Assembly (NCBI GenBank): GCA_050700115.1
Contig: JBOHGG010000009.1
Location: 1-64,000 of the forward strand
Direction of reading: 5' to 3'
Length of the DNA stretch: 64,000 nucleotides
From: GCA-003244245 sp050700115
Lineage (GTDB): Bacteria > Actinomycetota > Actinomycetes > Mycobacteriales > Pseudonocardiaceae
Position 1 is the stretch's first letter; each line of letters begins with the position of its first letter. This document shows, piece by piece, positions 25,030 through 37,415 of the stretch. The notes beneath the pieces were generated by a model. It was not told the DNA's origin. It searched no databases and was given only the letters and a program-made list of their open reading frames with translations. Both the position numbers and the translations under genes were made by a program.

Positions 25030-26359
25030 GTCGTTGCTGGTCGCCAATCGGGGCGAGATCGCCCGGCGGGTGATCCGCACCGCGCGGGCACTGGGGATCC
25101 GCACCGTCGCGGTGCACTCCTCGGTGGACACCGAGTTGCCGTTCGTCGCCGAGGCCGACGAGGCAGTCGAGCTGAGCGGGCCACCCGCGCAGGTCTACCG
25201 GGACTCCCACCAGTTACTGGACGCGGCCCGCCGCACCGGCGCGGCCGCGGTACATCCCGGCTACGGGTTCTTGTCCGAGGACGCCGGATTCGCCCGGGCG
25301 GTTCGCGATGCCGGCCTGACGTGGGTTGGTCCCAGCGCCGAGGCGATCTCCGTGATGGGAGACAAGGTCAGCGCATTGGCCACCGTGGCGGCGGCCGGGG
25401 TGGCGGTGGCGCCCGGTTCGAATGGCGCGGTGACCGAAGCGGACGCCGCGGTGGCGCAGGCCCAGCGGGTCGGCTTCCCGGTGATGCTCAAGGCCGCGGC
25501 CGGCGGTGGCGGGATGGGGATGGCGGTGGCGGCCGACGCCGGTGCGGTGCGCACCGAGCACGCCAGGGTCAGTGCGTTCGCCCAACGGCTCTTCGGTGAT
25601 CCGCGGCTGTTCGTCGAGCGATACTTCCCGCGGGTGCGCCACGTCGAGGTGCAGGTCCTCGGTTTGGCTGACGGCCGGGTGGTGGCTGTGGGGGAGCGCG
25701 ACTGCTCGGTGCAGCGGCGACACCAGAAGGTCGCCGAGGAGAGCCCATCGCCCGCCGTCGAGCCGGACCTGCGCCGCCGGATGGAGCACGCCGCGGTACT
25801 GGCTGCCTCCACGGTCGACTACCGCAACGCGGGCACGGTGGAGTTCCTGCTCGATATCGACACCGGCGAGTTCTTCTTCCTGGAGATGAACACCCGGTTG
25901 CAGGTGGAGCATCCGGTCACCGAGTTGCGCTACGGCGTGGACCTGGTGGCAGCCCAGCTGCGCATCGCCGCGGGTGCGGCACCCGGTTTCGACGTCGACG
26001 CTCTCACCCCCGGTGGGCACGTGATCGAATTGCGGATCAACGCCGAGGATCCCCAGCGGTTTCTCCCCGGTCCCGGACCGGTCACCGACTGGGTGGAGCC
26101 GACCGGGGATGGAGTACGGGTGGACGCCGGCTATGCGATCGGCACCACGGTGACGCCGCTGTATGACTCGTTGCTGGCCAAGCTGGTGGTGCACGGTTGC
26201 GACCGGGAGCAGGCGCTGGCGCGGGCTCGGGCGGCGGTGGCCGGGTTCACCGTGGCCGGGCCGAAATGCAACCTGCCCTTCCATGCTGAGCTACTGGAGC
26301 ACCCCGAGTTCGTCTCCGGCCATTACGACACTGCCTTGATTACCCGAATGCGCCCCTAA
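25022..26359 (+). CDS. Biotin carboxylase-type ATP-grasp subunit, stand-alone
   Basis: 445 residues from the GTG at 25022 (FESLLVANRGEIARRVIRTARALGI). Biotin-carboxylase features: HPGYGFLSE, ATP-grasp loop KAAAGGGGMGM, EVQVLG, ERDCSVQRRHQKVAEESPSP, and FLEMNTRLQVEHPVTE. It would carboxylate a biotinyl carrier using ATP and bicarbonate. No biotinyl domain is fused to it and no carboxyltransferase is adjacent. The only carrier in the window is the 71-residue biotinyl protein at 61.0 kb. Eight-base overlap with the APC permease implies co-translation. Confidence 0.9.
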   Translation: MFESLLVANRGEIARRVIRTARALGIRTVAVHSSVDTELPFVAEADEAVELSGPPAQVYRDSHQLLDAARRTGAAAVHPGYGFLSEDAGFARAVRDAGLTWVGPSAEAISVMGDKVSALATVAAAGVAVAPGSNGAVTEADAAVAQAQRVGFPVMLKAAAGGGGMGMAVAADAGAVRTEHARVSAFAQRLFGDPRLFVERYFPRVRHVEVQVLGLADGRVVAVGERDCSVQRRHQKVAEESPSPAVEPDLRRRMEHAAVLAASTVDYRNAGTVEFLLDIDTGEFFFLEMNTRLQVEHPVTELRYGVDLVAAQLRIAAGAAPGFDVDALTPGGHVIELRINAEDPQRFLPGPGPVTDWVEPTGDGVRVDAGYAIGTTVTPLYDSLLAKLVVHGCDREQALARARAAVAGFTVAGPKCNLPFHAELLEHPEFVSGHYDTALITRMRP

Positions 26360-26366
26360 CCTCTCC

Positions 26367-26410
26367 CGGCGTGTCCGGCGCTGATGCACAGTGTGCCGCG
26401 CTGTCATGTC
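26367..26410 (+). repeat. 22-nt repeat units, forward orientation
   Basis: One clear unit at 26367-26388 (CGGCGTGTC ... GATGCA) followed by a degenerate second unit. Same 22-nt period and consensus (CGGYGTGTC-x-GGC ... TGCA) as the arrays at 26671-26723 and 52570-52722. The intervening stretch 26411-26670 shows no gene. Confidence 0.65.
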
Positions 26411-26670
26411 CGAGGACCCGGCGCTGTCACTGACCCGAGGCTGGCCCGGGGGCCCGCGATTCGTAACGTTTTGTGAACGGAAGCAGCCTGTGTCGCCCGA
26501 AAGTGCCGACCTGGCCAGTTAGGCAAGCCTACGTTTTGTCACACGAACGGGTCGAGATGATAGAGCCAGGATGCGCCGAGCCGGCCACGGTGACCTTCAT
26601 GGGCGTCGAACTGCCCGCGGGGGGCTGAACCTGTCGCCACGAGGCGTCGTACCTGGGTGCACCTGAGGCG

Positions 26671-26723
26671 GACACGGCGTGCATCGGTGCCGGACACACC
26701 GTGCGGGAGGGCCGGACACGCCG
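26671..26723 (-). repeat. 22-nt repeat units, inverted orientation, before tmk
   Basis: Two full units in reverse orientation (26680-26701 and 26702-26723) plus a half unit at 26671-26679. They form an inverted pair with the forward units at 26367 and end 17 bases before the tmk start. Confidence 0.7.
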
Positions 26724-26740
26724 GGCATAGGGTGTGCGCT

Positions 26741-27400
26741 GTGGGGCGGCTGGTGGTTATTGAGGGGCTGGACGGGGCTGGCAAGCGCACCCTCGCCGAC
26801 ACATTGACCACGGAGCTGATCGGGCGCGGGGCGTCGGTCGGTCGGATGGCGTTCCCGCGCTACGACACCGATGTGCACGCCGATCTGGTGCGTGACGCGC
26901 TGTACGGGCGGCTGGGTGACCTGTCCGATTCGGTGCATGGGATGGCGGTGCTGTTCGCGCTGGACCGGCGCGACGCCTCCGACAGGCTGCGCGAGCTGCG
27001 GCGCGAAAACGACGTGGTGCTGGTGGATCGCTACGTTGCGTCCAATGCCGCCTACGGCGCGGCGCGGCTGCAGGAGGATGCCGATGGTCGGTTCGTCGAG
27101 TGGGTCCGCGCCCTGGAGGTGGACCGTTTCGGCGTCCCGGTGCCCGACGCCCAGCTCCTGCTGCGGGTGCCGGTCACGGTCGCCGAGTCCCGAGCGGACA
27201 GCCGGGCCGCGGCCGACGGTGCGCGGTCGAAAGATCTCTACGAGATCGACGCGGGACTGCAAGCCCGGTGCGCCGCCGTGTATGACGGCCTCGCCGCCGA
27301 GAGCTGGCTAGCCCCGTGGTCGGTGGTAGATGGTGTGGGCGCAACCGGTGGCACCGGGCCGACCCCCAGTGACGTGGCACTGCGGATGCTCGGGGGATGA
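26741..27400 (+). CDS. tmk: dTMP kinase (thymidylate kinase)
   Basis: 219 residues. P-loop EGLDGAGKRT near the start, DR motif in VLVDRYVASNAAYGAAR, and the substrate base-binding helix region AVLFALDRRDA. Phosphorylates dTMP to dTDP. The start GTG at 26741 gives the family N-terminus GRLVVIEGLDG; longer starts enter the 22-nt repeats. Position immediately before mtrA matches mycobacteria, although sahH, which lies between the APC permease and tmk there, is missing. Confidence 0.93.
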   Translation: MGRLVVIEGLDGAGKRTLADTLTTELIGRGASVGRMAFPRYDTDVHADLVRDALYGRLGDLSDSVHGMAVLFALDRRDASDRLRELRRENDVVLVDRYVASNAAYGAARLQEDADGRFVEWVRALEVDRFGVPVPDAQLLLRVPVTVAESRADSRAAADGARSKDLYEIDAGLQARCAAVYDGLAAESWLAPWSVVDGVGATGGTGPTPSDVALRMLGG

Positions 27401-27458
27401 GCCCCGGGATCGGCGCCCGACCGCCGGGAGCGTCCGGCGAAGTGCCACCATGGTGGCC

Positions 27459-28136
27459 ATGAGGGCTCGTGTGCTGGTGGTTGACGATGACCCCGCGTTA
27501 GCCGAGATGCTGACCATCGTGCTGCGCGGGGAGGGTTTCGAACCCGCAGTGGTCGGCGAGGGCACCCAAGCCTTGTCGGCGCTGCGCGCTCTGAAGCCGG
27601 ACCTGGTGCTGCTTGACCTCATGTTGCCGGGCATGAACGGCATTGACGTGTGTAAGGCGATCCGCGCCGAGTCGGGTGTCCCGATCGTGATGCTCACCGC
27701 CAAGACCGACACCGTCGACGTGGTGCTGGGTCTGGAGTCCGGCGCGGACGACTACGTGGTCAAGCCGTTCAAGCCCAAGGAACTGGTGGCCAGGCTACGG
27801 ACCCGGCTGCGCCGCACCGAGGCCGATCCCACCGAGCAGCTCACCATCGGCGATCTGGCCATCGACGTGCCCGGTCACCAGGTCAGCCGAAACGGGACAC
27901 CGATCTTGCTGACTCCGCTGGAGTTCGACCTCCTGGCGGCCCTAGCCCGCAAGCCGCGTCAGGTGTTCACCCGTGAGGTGTTGCTCGAGCAGGTCTGGGG
28001 CTACCGGCACGCCGCGGACACCCGACTGGTCAACGTGCACGTTCAGCGACTTCGTTCCAAGATCGAGCGCGACCCCGAGCATCCCGAGGTGGTGCTCACC
28101 GTCCGCGGCGTCGGCTACAAGGCGGGCACGCCATGA
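27459..28136 (+). CDS. mtrA: Response regulator MtrA
   Basis: 225 residues, OmpR/PhoB type. Receiver domain with phospho-acceptor Asp in LVLLDLMLPGMNG, acidic pair VVDDDPALAE, switch Thr in MLTAK and Lys in YVVKPFKPKEL. The C-terminal winged helix ends LRSKIERDPEHPEVVLTVRGVGYKAG. With MtrB it controls cell division, chromosome replication and cell-wall genes in Actinobacteria. ATG at 27459. mtrB starts 31 bases downstream. Confidence 0.97.
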   Translation: MRARVLVVDDDPALAEMLTIVLRGEGFEPAVVGEGTQALSALRALKPDLVLLDLMLPGMNGIDVCKAIRAESGVPIVMLTAKTDTVDVVLGLESGADDYVVKPFKPKELVARLRTRLRRTEADPTEQLTIGDLAIDVPGHQVSRNGTPILLTPLEFDLLAALARKPRQVFTREVLLEQVWGYRHAADTRLVNVHVQRLRSKIERDPEHPEVVLTVRGVGYKAGTP

Positions 28137-28167
28137 GGCCCCCCGCGCCAGGCATCGCTGCGCGCTG

Positions 28168-29838
28168 ATGTCGCTCGCGGGCCGGGTGACCGATCCCCTG
28201 CGCCGGGCCACCGCCCGGGTCCGTGAGCTGGCCGCGGTGGCAGGCGCGATCTGGCGCCGCTCCCTGCAGATCCGGGTGGTGGGAAGCACCGTGGCGCTGT
28301 CGTCCACCGTGGTGCTGGTGCTGGGCATGGTGCTGCAGGCCCAGATCGCCCAGCGGCTGATCGAGAACAAGACGCAGGCTGCGCTGCTGCAAGCCGAGAA
28401 CAGCAGGGTCGTGGTGGAGTCCGAGCTCGGCGCGGTCGATCCCACCTCGGCGTCGCTGGCGAGCAGGCTCACCACCGCCGTCGATCGGCTGACCAACCCC
28501 GACCCCACTGGTGAACGCTCCGCGGCGGCCAGCGCCGGAGCGTACGAGCCGGTGCTGGTGGACGGCGGTGGCCCAGCCAGCGTGGCTGCTACCGAGCAGA
28601 AGATCGGCCCTCTGGACGATGTTCCAGCCGTCCTACGTTCTGCCGTGGAGCGCGGTGTGCTCGCCCACAAGATCACCACGGTGCAGCGGGGCTCGGCTGC
28701 GGTGACCATGCTGGCCGTCGGCATGCCGGTCGCCAGTGCGGGCCGCACCATGCAGCTCTTCCTGCTGTTTCCGCTCACCGCGGAGCAGCGCACGCTGCAC
28801 CTGGTGCAGTCCACCCTGGTGGTCGGGGGCTTGGTGCTGCTGGTGCTCATCGCGGGTATCGCCAGTTTGGTGACCCACCAGGTGGTGATCCCGGTCCGGC
28901 AGGCTGCTGAAGTGGCCGAACGCTTCGCCGACGGTCACCTCGAGCAGCGCATTCCGGTCGTCGGGTGCGACGACATGGCCCGGCTGGGCACCTCGTTCAA
29001 CGAGATGGCCGCGAGCATCCAGCGCCAGATCCGCCAGCTCGAGGAGTTCGGTGAGCTGCAGCGTGGATTCACCTCCGACGTCTCCCACGAGTTGCGCACC
29101 CCGCTGACCACCGTGCGGATGGCTGCCGATGTGCTCTACGACTCGCGTGACATGTTGCACCCGGTGCTGCATCGGTCCGCGGAGCTGCTGGTACACGAGC
29201 TGGACCGATTCGAGGCGCTGCTCGCCGATCTGCTGGAGATTTCCCGGCTGGACGCCGGGGTCGCCGAACTGTCCAGCGAGACGGTCGACGTGCGCGACAC
29301 CGTCGAGCACGCGGTGGCCGCGGTGCGCGCGGTCGCCGACCAGGCCGGCACCCCGCTGGAGCTGGACCTGCCGGCCGTGGAGGTGCTCGCCGAGATCGAC
29401 CCGCGCCGCGTGGAGCGGATCGTGCGCAACCTGCTCACCAACGCGCTGGATCACGCCGAAGGTCGCCCGGTCGAGGTGGCCGTCGCCGCGGACTCCGACA
29501 CGGTCGCGGTGCGGGTGCGCGACCACGGCGTCGGGCTGCATCCAGACCAGCAAGACCGGGTCTTCACCCGGTTCTGGCGCGGCGACCCCTCGCGTGACCG
29601 GCGCACCGGGGGCACCGGGCTGGGGTTGTCGATCAGCCTGGAGGACGCTCGGCTACACGGCGGCTGGTTGCAGGCCTGGGGCGAACCGGGGAAAGGCAGC
29701 ACCTTTCGGCTCACCCTGCCCCGCAGCCAGGGCATCGAGTTCACCAGCAGCCCGCTGCCGCTTCGCCCCGAGGACGACCCAGCGCCGGATCAACCCGTGC
29801 CGGATCAACCCGTGACGGCCCATCCCGGGGGCCCATGA
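28168..29838 (+). CDS. mtrB: Sensor histidine kinase MtrB
   Basis: 556 residues. Two membrane segments (near residues 40-60 and 215-240) enclose a ~150-residue extracellular sensor. Then come HAMP, H-box FTSDVSHELRTPLTTVRMAADVL, N-box IVRNLLTNALDHAEG, and G-boxes RDHGVGL and GGTGLGLSIS. Phosphorylates MtrA. The C-terminus is acidic/Pro-rich with a small DQPVP repeat. The end overlaps the lpqB start by four bases (ATGA). Confidence 0.96.
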   Translation: MSLAGRVTDPLRRATARVRELAAVAGAIWRRSLQIRVVGSTVALSSTVVLVLGMVLQAQIAQRLIENKTQAALLQAENSRVVVESELGAVDPTSASLASRLTTAVDRLTNPDPTGERSAAASAGAYEPVLVDGGGPASVAATEQKIGPLDDVPAVLRSAVERGVLAHKITTVQRGSAAVTMLAVGMPVASAGRTMQLFLLFPLTAEQRTLHLVQSTLVVGGLVLLVLIAGIASLVTHQVVIPVRQAAEVAERFADGHLEQRIPVVGCDDMARLGTSFNEMAASIQRQIRQLEEFGELQRGFTSDVSHELRTPLTTVRMAADVLYDSRDMLHPVLHRSAELLVHELDRFEALLADLLEISRLDAGVAELSSETVDVRDTVEHAVAAVRAVADQAGTPLELDLPAVEVLAEIDPRRVERIVRNLLTNALDHAEGRPVEVAVAADSDTVAVRVRDHGVGLHPDQQDRVFTRFWRGDPSRDRRTGGTGLGLSISLEDARLHGGWLQAWGEPGKGSTFRLTLPRSQGIEFTSSPLPLRPEDDPAPDQPVPDQPVTAHPGGP

Positions 29839-31565
29839 TGATAATCAGGCTGAGGCGTGCTGCGGCGCTGCCCGCCGTGATCGTCGCGCTGCTGGCTCTG
29901 GTAGCCGGATGCGCCGCTGTCCCGGGCAGCTCCGACATGCAAGTGGTGCGCGCGATGCCGGTGGGCTCGGGACTGACCCCACCGATCGGTCCGGAACTGG
30001 GCGTAGACCCCTTCCGGCTGGTGCGAGAGTTCATCGAGGCCACCGGTAGCCCGGCCAACGGGCATGCCGCCGCTCGTGCCTTCCTCACCCGGGAGGCGGC
30101 GACGAGCTGGGACGACCGCGCCGGCCTCACCGTGATCGAGGACGCTCCCGGCGCCACTCCGCAGGCCGGCCCTGCTGACGATGTCCGCCGGATCCGGGTG
30201 GCGGGGCCACGGCTGGGCGAGCTCAGCGCGGACGGCAGCTTCGTGCCGGAGGCGGGGATGGTCGCCCTTCCACTCGACGTACTCTCCGAGCAAGGCGAGT
30301 GGCGGATCACCAACCCGCCATCCGGGGTCGTGGTGGAGGCCACCGCCTTCCAGCGCAACTATCGTCAGGTCCGGGTCTACTTCGTCGACCCGAACCGCGG
30401 CATCCTGGTGCCCGACCTGCGCTGGGTGCCCGCGCAGCCGGCGTCCACGCTGCCCGGGCGCGTGTTGGACCTGCTGCTGGCCGGGCCGTCCCAGCGGCTG
30501 GCCGGAGCTGTCCGGTCGGCGTTGCCGGAAGGGACTCGGCCCAGATCCAACGTGCTGATCAGCAGATCCGGGCGGGCCGTGATCAACCTGACCGGTCTCG
30601 TCGCGCTGGCGGAGCCGGATCGGCGGCTGGTCGCGGCGCAGATCGTCGCCACGATGGACGGCTTGCTACCCGTCCCGCTGCAGCTGCTCGCCGACGGCCA
30701 ACCGCTGGTGCCCGGGCAGGTCGAGTGGCGCACCGCCGATATCGTCTCTTACACCTCGGCGGTTGGGCCGCGGCCCGGCGTCACCGGGCAGGTGGCCGTC
30801 GGTGGCCGGCTGCTCGGGCTGGATGGTGCCCCGGCGCCGGGGCCCGCTGGAGCCGGCGCGCTCGCCGTGCTCAGCGCGGCCCGCTCGAGTCCCGGTGGGG
30901 AGCAGCTGGCAGTGGTGGTCGCCGGCCCGGACGGGCGCCCGCAGTTGCGGGCGGGCCGCGCCGAGGGGGACCTGGGTGTGGCGGCGCTGGACGCGGTGTC
31001 GATGACCCGGCCCACCTGGCGGCCGTCGGGTGCCGAGGTGTGGACTGTGATCAACGGTCGCACGGTGGCGGGGGTGGTGGTCTTGGACACCGGCCCCTCG
31101 TCGACCTATGAAGTCGATGCCACCGAACTAGCCCGACTCGGTCCCATCACCGAGCTGCGGCTGTCCCAGGACGGGGTGCGGGTGGCCGCGGTGGTCGGCG
31201 GGCGGCTCGTGGTGGCTGCGGTGGTGACCGAGTCCGGCGTGGTGAGCCTGCGCCACCCGCAGGTGCTGCGCGAGGGCAACCTGCTGCCCACCGCGGGGGT
31301 GGACTGGGCGCGCCCAGAGTTGCTGGTGGTGGCGTCTACCGGGTTGGCTCCCCAGGTGTCTTCGGTGTCGGTGGACGGACTGACCCGCCGGCAGCTGTCC
31401 AGCACCAACCTGACCGGCCCGGTGACCAGCATCGCCGCAACACCTGGCCGTGAGATCGTGGTGGCAGATGCCACCGGGCTGTGGGCCTATTCGGATACCC
31501 AGGAGGTGTGGGAACCGCTGCTCGGCGGGATCGGGCCCGGCGCGGTACCGCTCTACCCCGGCTGA
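29835..31565 (+). CDS. lpqB: Lipoprotein LpqB, MtrB partner
   Basis: 576 residues. The lipobox is VAGC near residue 26. A GerMN-type module and a C-terminal beta-propeller-like region (repeated VAVSTD-like strands; LRHPQVLREGNLLPTAGVDWARPELLVV) follow, as in characterised LpqB, which binds the MtrB extracellular domain and modulates the pathway. ATG at 29835 overlaps the mtrB stop, completing the mtrA-mtrB-lpqB operon. Confidence 0.95.
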   Translation: MMIIRLRRAAALPAVIVALLALVAGCAAVPGSSDMQVVRAMPVGSGLTPPIGPELGVDPFRLVREFIEATGSPANGHAAARAFLTREAATSWDDRAGLTVIEDAPGATPQAGPADDVRRIRVAGPRLGELSADGSFVPEAGMVALPLDVLSEQGEWRITNPPSGVVVEATAFQRNYRQVRVYFVDPNRGILVPDLRWVPAQPASTLPGRVLDLLLAGPSQRLAGAVRSALPEGTRPRSNVLISRSGRAVINLTGLVALAEPDRRLVAAQIVATMDGLLPVPLQLLADGQPLVPGQVEWRTADIVSYTSAVGPRPGVTGQVAVGGRLLGLDGAPAPGPAGAGALAVLSAARSSPGGEQLAVVVAGPDGRPQLRAGRAEGDLGVAALDAVSMTRPTWRPSGAEVWTVINGRTVAGVVVLDTGPSSTYEVDATELARLGPITELRLSQDGVRVAAVVGGRLVVAAVVTESGVVSLRHPQVLREGNLLPTAGVDWARPELLVVASTGLAPQVSSVSVDGLTRRQLSSTNLTGPVTSIAATPGREIVVADATGLWAYSDTQEVWEPLLGGIGPGAVPLYPG

Positions 31566-31682
31566 CCCCCCTGATGCAAGCCCGGCTGCGGGGATTGGGG
31601 ATAACCGGACCGGGGGGGACAGCCAGGCCGCCGGCGGGGTCGGCGAGGACGTTGCGGCTGGCGGCGGGGCCACACTGGCTGG

Positions 31683-32384
31683 GTGCGCGCGCTGCTGGAC
31701 CTCCTGCTGCCCGTCCAATGCGCCGGCTGCGGGGCGCCGGGTCCGCCCTGGTGCCCCGACTGTGCGGCGCTGCTGGGGTCGCCGGTGCGGGTATGCCCGC
31801 CATGCTGCTCGGCTGGGCCACCGGTCTATGCACTGGGCTCCTACCGTGGCCGGCTGCGTACGGCACTGCTGGCCTTTAAGGAACAGGGCCGCCGCGACCT
31901 CGGGGGACCGCTGGGTGGTGCGCTCGCGGCCGCGTTGTTGCAGCTGCGGCCCGGGCTCGGACCCGACGGGCTGTGCCTGGTGCCCGTGCCGTCGCGCCGG
32001 TCCGCCGCGGCTCGCCGCGGCGGGCAGCACGTGGCGCTGCTGGCGCAGCGTGCGGCCGCTGTGCTGGCCGGCGCGGGGGTGACAGCCGCGGTCGCTCCCG
32101 CGTTGCGGATGGCCCCGGGGGTGCGCGACTCGGTCGGCCTCCAGGCCGCGGCCCGGCAAGCCAATCTGGCCGGCCGCGTGCTGCTGCGACGGGCCGGTCT
32201 ACCGCCTACCGGTACGCCCGTCGTGCTCGTCGACGACGTGGTGACCACCGGTGCGACCGCGGCGGCTTGCGCGGCGGCGTTGCTCCGGGCGGGTGTCGAC
32301 ACGCCCGCGATCGTGGCGCTCGCGGCGGCCGGGCGTCACGCGCCGTCGTACCCGCAGGGCGGGAAATACCACTCACAGTGTTGA
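31683..32384 (+). CDS. ComF-family phosphoribosyltransferase-like protein
   Basis: 233 residues. The N-terminal zinc site (QCAGCGAPGPPWCPDC) and C-terminal phosphoribosyltransferase signature VVLVDDVVTTGATAAAC are intact, with SVGLQAAARQANLAGR typical of ComF. In competent bacteria ComF assists DNA uptake; in Actinobacteria the role is unproven. It lies between lpqB and hpf as in mycobacteria (Rv3242c). GTG start at 31683. Confidence 0.9.
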   Translation: MRALLDLLLPVQCAGCGAPGPPWCPDCAALLGSPVRVCPPCCSAGPPVYALGSYRGRLRTALLAFKEQGRRDLGGPLGGALAAALLQLRPGLGPDGLCLVPVPSRRSAAARRGGQHVALLAQRAAAVLAGAGVTAAVAPALRMAPGVRDSVGLQAAARQANLAGRVLLRRAGLPPTGTPVVLVDDVVTTGATAAACAAALLRAGVDTPAIVALAAAGRHAPSYPQGGKYHSQC

Positions 32385-32600
32385 GCGTGCGCGGCTGGGC
32401 GCTGCGCTCTGGCGACGGCACGTCTGGCGGACTACCGTTCCTGGATCAGCATCGATCGCTGCTGGTCGGGAGGAGGCGAGACAGCCATGATCCTGGCGCC
32501 GGAGCCCGAGTGATCATCACGGGCGGCCCCCCTTGCCGTCCGAGCATCACCGCCCCGGCGTCGCCGAAGTCCTGCTGGACAACGCGAGGAGGTCGCCCAG

Positions 32601-33308
32601 GTGAACATTGTCGTGAAGGGTCGTAACGTCGAGGTTCCCGATCACTACCGGGAGCACGTCGTCGAGAAGCTCGCCCGCGTCGAACGCTATGACCAGAAGG
32701 CCATCCGTTACGACGTCGAGCTGTTCCACGAACGCAACCCCCGGCAGTCCAAGAGCTGCCAGCGGGTGGAGATCACCGGTCAGTGTCGCGGGCAGGTAGT
32801 CCGCGCTGAGGCGTGTGGTCCGGACTTCTACGCCGCGCTGGACGCGGCCACGAGCAAGCTGCAGAACCGGCTCCGTCGGGTCGCTGACCGCCGCAAGGTG
32901 CACCACGGACGCCGCCAACCCACCTCTGTCGCCGAGGCCACCGCGCCGCTGGCGGCAGTCCTGGCCCCCACTATCGACACCGACCTCGACACCGACTTCG
33001 GCACCGATTTCGACACCGGGGCCGAGACCAACGGCCAGCACCACCAGAGGGAGGTGCTGGGCTCTCCTGACTCCGACGTCGACTACGAGCTGCCCACCCA
33101 GCGGCGGGAGTCATCGGATTCGGACGGTCCGGGTCGCATCGTCCGACGCAAGCGTCACTCTGCCGGACCCATGACCATCGACCAGGCGCTCTACGAGATG
33201 GAACTCGTGGGCCACGACTTCTACCTGTTCTCCGACGCCACGTCCGGCCTGCCCAGCGTGGTGTACCGCCGTCGGGGCTTCCACTACGGCGTGATCCAGC
33301 TCGTCTAG
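32601..33308 (+). CDS. hpf: Long ribosome hibernation promoting factor
   Basis: 235 residues. N-terminal S30AE/HPF domain (MNIVVKGRNVEVPDHYREHVVEKLARVERYDQKA) and C-terminal dimerisation domain (MTIDQALYEMELVGHDFYLFSDATSGLPSVVYRRRGFHYGVIQL). They are joined by a ~85-residue acidic linker with DTDLDTDFGTDFDTG repeats. Long HPF pairs 70S ribosomes into inactive 100S dimers during stress or stationary phase. GTG start at 32601 behind GAGGAGG. Upstream spacer of ~215 bases shows no other gene. Confidence 0.95.
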   Translation: MNIVVKGRNVEVPDHYREHVVEKLARVERYDQKAIRYDVELFHERNPRQSKSCQRVEITGQCRGQVVRAEACGPDFYAALDAATSKLQNRLRRVADRRKVHHGRRQPTSVAEATAPLAAVLAPTIDTDLDTDFGTDFDTGAETNGQHHQREVLGSPDSDVDYELPTQRRESSDSDGPGRIVRRKRHSAGPMTIDQALYEMELVGHDFYLFSDATSGLPSVVYRRRGFHYGVIQLV

Positions 33309-33548
33309 CTGTCCGGAGCAAACCGTGATCGCCGGCTGGGTGCATGCGACGACGTCATGTGTCGTGCACGGCACACAGTCGGCGATTACGGTGTTTGCGG
33401 GTGCTGCTGACCTGCGCTGATGACGCCACCACTGGTGCTGGGCATACGATGGCGCGCAGACCGGCGGTGGGTGTCGTGTCATGCGGCGGCGCTACAGCTA
33501 GCCTGCCTACCGCCGAGCCGTGTCCCGATACGAGTGAGGTCTTCCACG

Positions 33549-36389
<2,841 letters not shown>

Positions 36390-36518
36390 GTATCACGGCG
36401 GGCGCTGTCACGGACACCCCGGGTGCTCGACTCCCTGTGAGCCAGCGTTCTACTCTGGTAGTTCCCCGGCCGCCTCGAAGTATGAGGGCTGTTCAACCCG
36501 GCAACCGGAGACCTGCCC

Positions 36519-37412
36519 ATGGTGCGGTTCACGAGGTGGCTCAAAGCCAACGCCGACGGCGTCGTTGCGCTGTTGGTCGCGGCGACGGTGGGCGTCCTCG
36601 CAGTGCTCGATGTGCTCGGCGCCGAACAGATCAACGCCGCCATCCTGCTCGTGCTGGCTCTGCTCGCTGTGACGCTGCTCAAGGACCGGCAGTCAGCCTC
36701 GAAGGCGTTGACCGATACTTTCGCAGTACGTCAGCTCAGCGGCGTGGAGGTCGGCCAGGAGCACGCCGAGGCGCGCCGCCATACCGAACAGTGGATCTTC
36801 AAGGGAGGCACCGGAACCTACCTGCGCGCGGTGACGCTCAAAGAGTGCGTCGAGCACGCCCGGCGAGAGCAGCGCCCGCTACGCATGCAGCTGGAGATCA
36901 TCGACCCCACCGACGATGCACTGTGCACCGCGTACGCCCAGTTTCGCTCGTCCCTCACCCCCGGTCCGGACGGTACCGGGGAAATATGGACCTTCGAGCG
37001 CACTCGCAAAGAGTCGTTCGCCACGATCCTGGCCGCCTGCTGGTATAGCCAGCGTTTTACCTTCCTCACGATCGAGGTAGGGCTGTCGAAGACTATGACC
37101 ACGTTCCGCTGGGACCTCTCCTCCCGTAGCGTGATCATGACTCAGGATCACCCGTCCGGCCCGGCGCTGATGTTCCCGAAGGGGCAGCCTTACTACGGGG
37201 CCTACAGCCGGGAGCTGGTGGCCAGTTTCAGGCAGGCACACCGGGTCGACATCGACAAGGCCAGCGAACTTCAGCTCGGCAATGAACCGTCGATCGAGGA
37301 CACCCGCAAGCTGTTCATCATGCTGGAGCTGGAGCTACCGCGCTCGTTCACCGACCGCGATGTTTCCGACGTCATCGCCAAGGCGCTGCGGGCCAAGAAC
37401 CCCTACCGGTGA
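36519..37412 (+). CDS. Two-TM membrane protein with unrecognised cytoplasmic domain
   Basis: 297 residues. Two hydrophobic helices (about residues 14-34 and 37-57) are followed by a ~230-residue soluble domain that begins HTEQWIFKGGTGTYLRAVTLKE and continues LEIIDPTDDALCTAYAQFR. I do not recognise the fold with confidence. The short double-TM anchor plus soluble domain is a common layout for effector or sensor proteins in bacterial conflict systems. It is the first gene of a three-gene operon (3-base gap to the next) inserted right after secA1. Confidence 0.75.
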   Translation: MVRFTRWLKANADGVVALLVAATVGVLAVLDVLGAEQINAAILLVLALLAVTLLKDRQSASKALTDTFAVRQLSGVEVGQEHAEARRHTEQWIFKGGTGTYLRAVTLKECVEHARREQRPLRMQLEIIDPTDDALCTAYAQFRSSLTPGPDGTGEIWTFERTRKESFATILAACWYSQRFTFLTIEVGLSKTMTTFRWDLSSRSVIMTQDHPSGPALMFPKGQPYYGAYSRELVASFRQAHRVDIDKASELQLGNEPSIEDTRKLFIMLELELPRSFTDRDVSDVIAKALRAKNPYR

Positions 37413-37415
37413 TCG

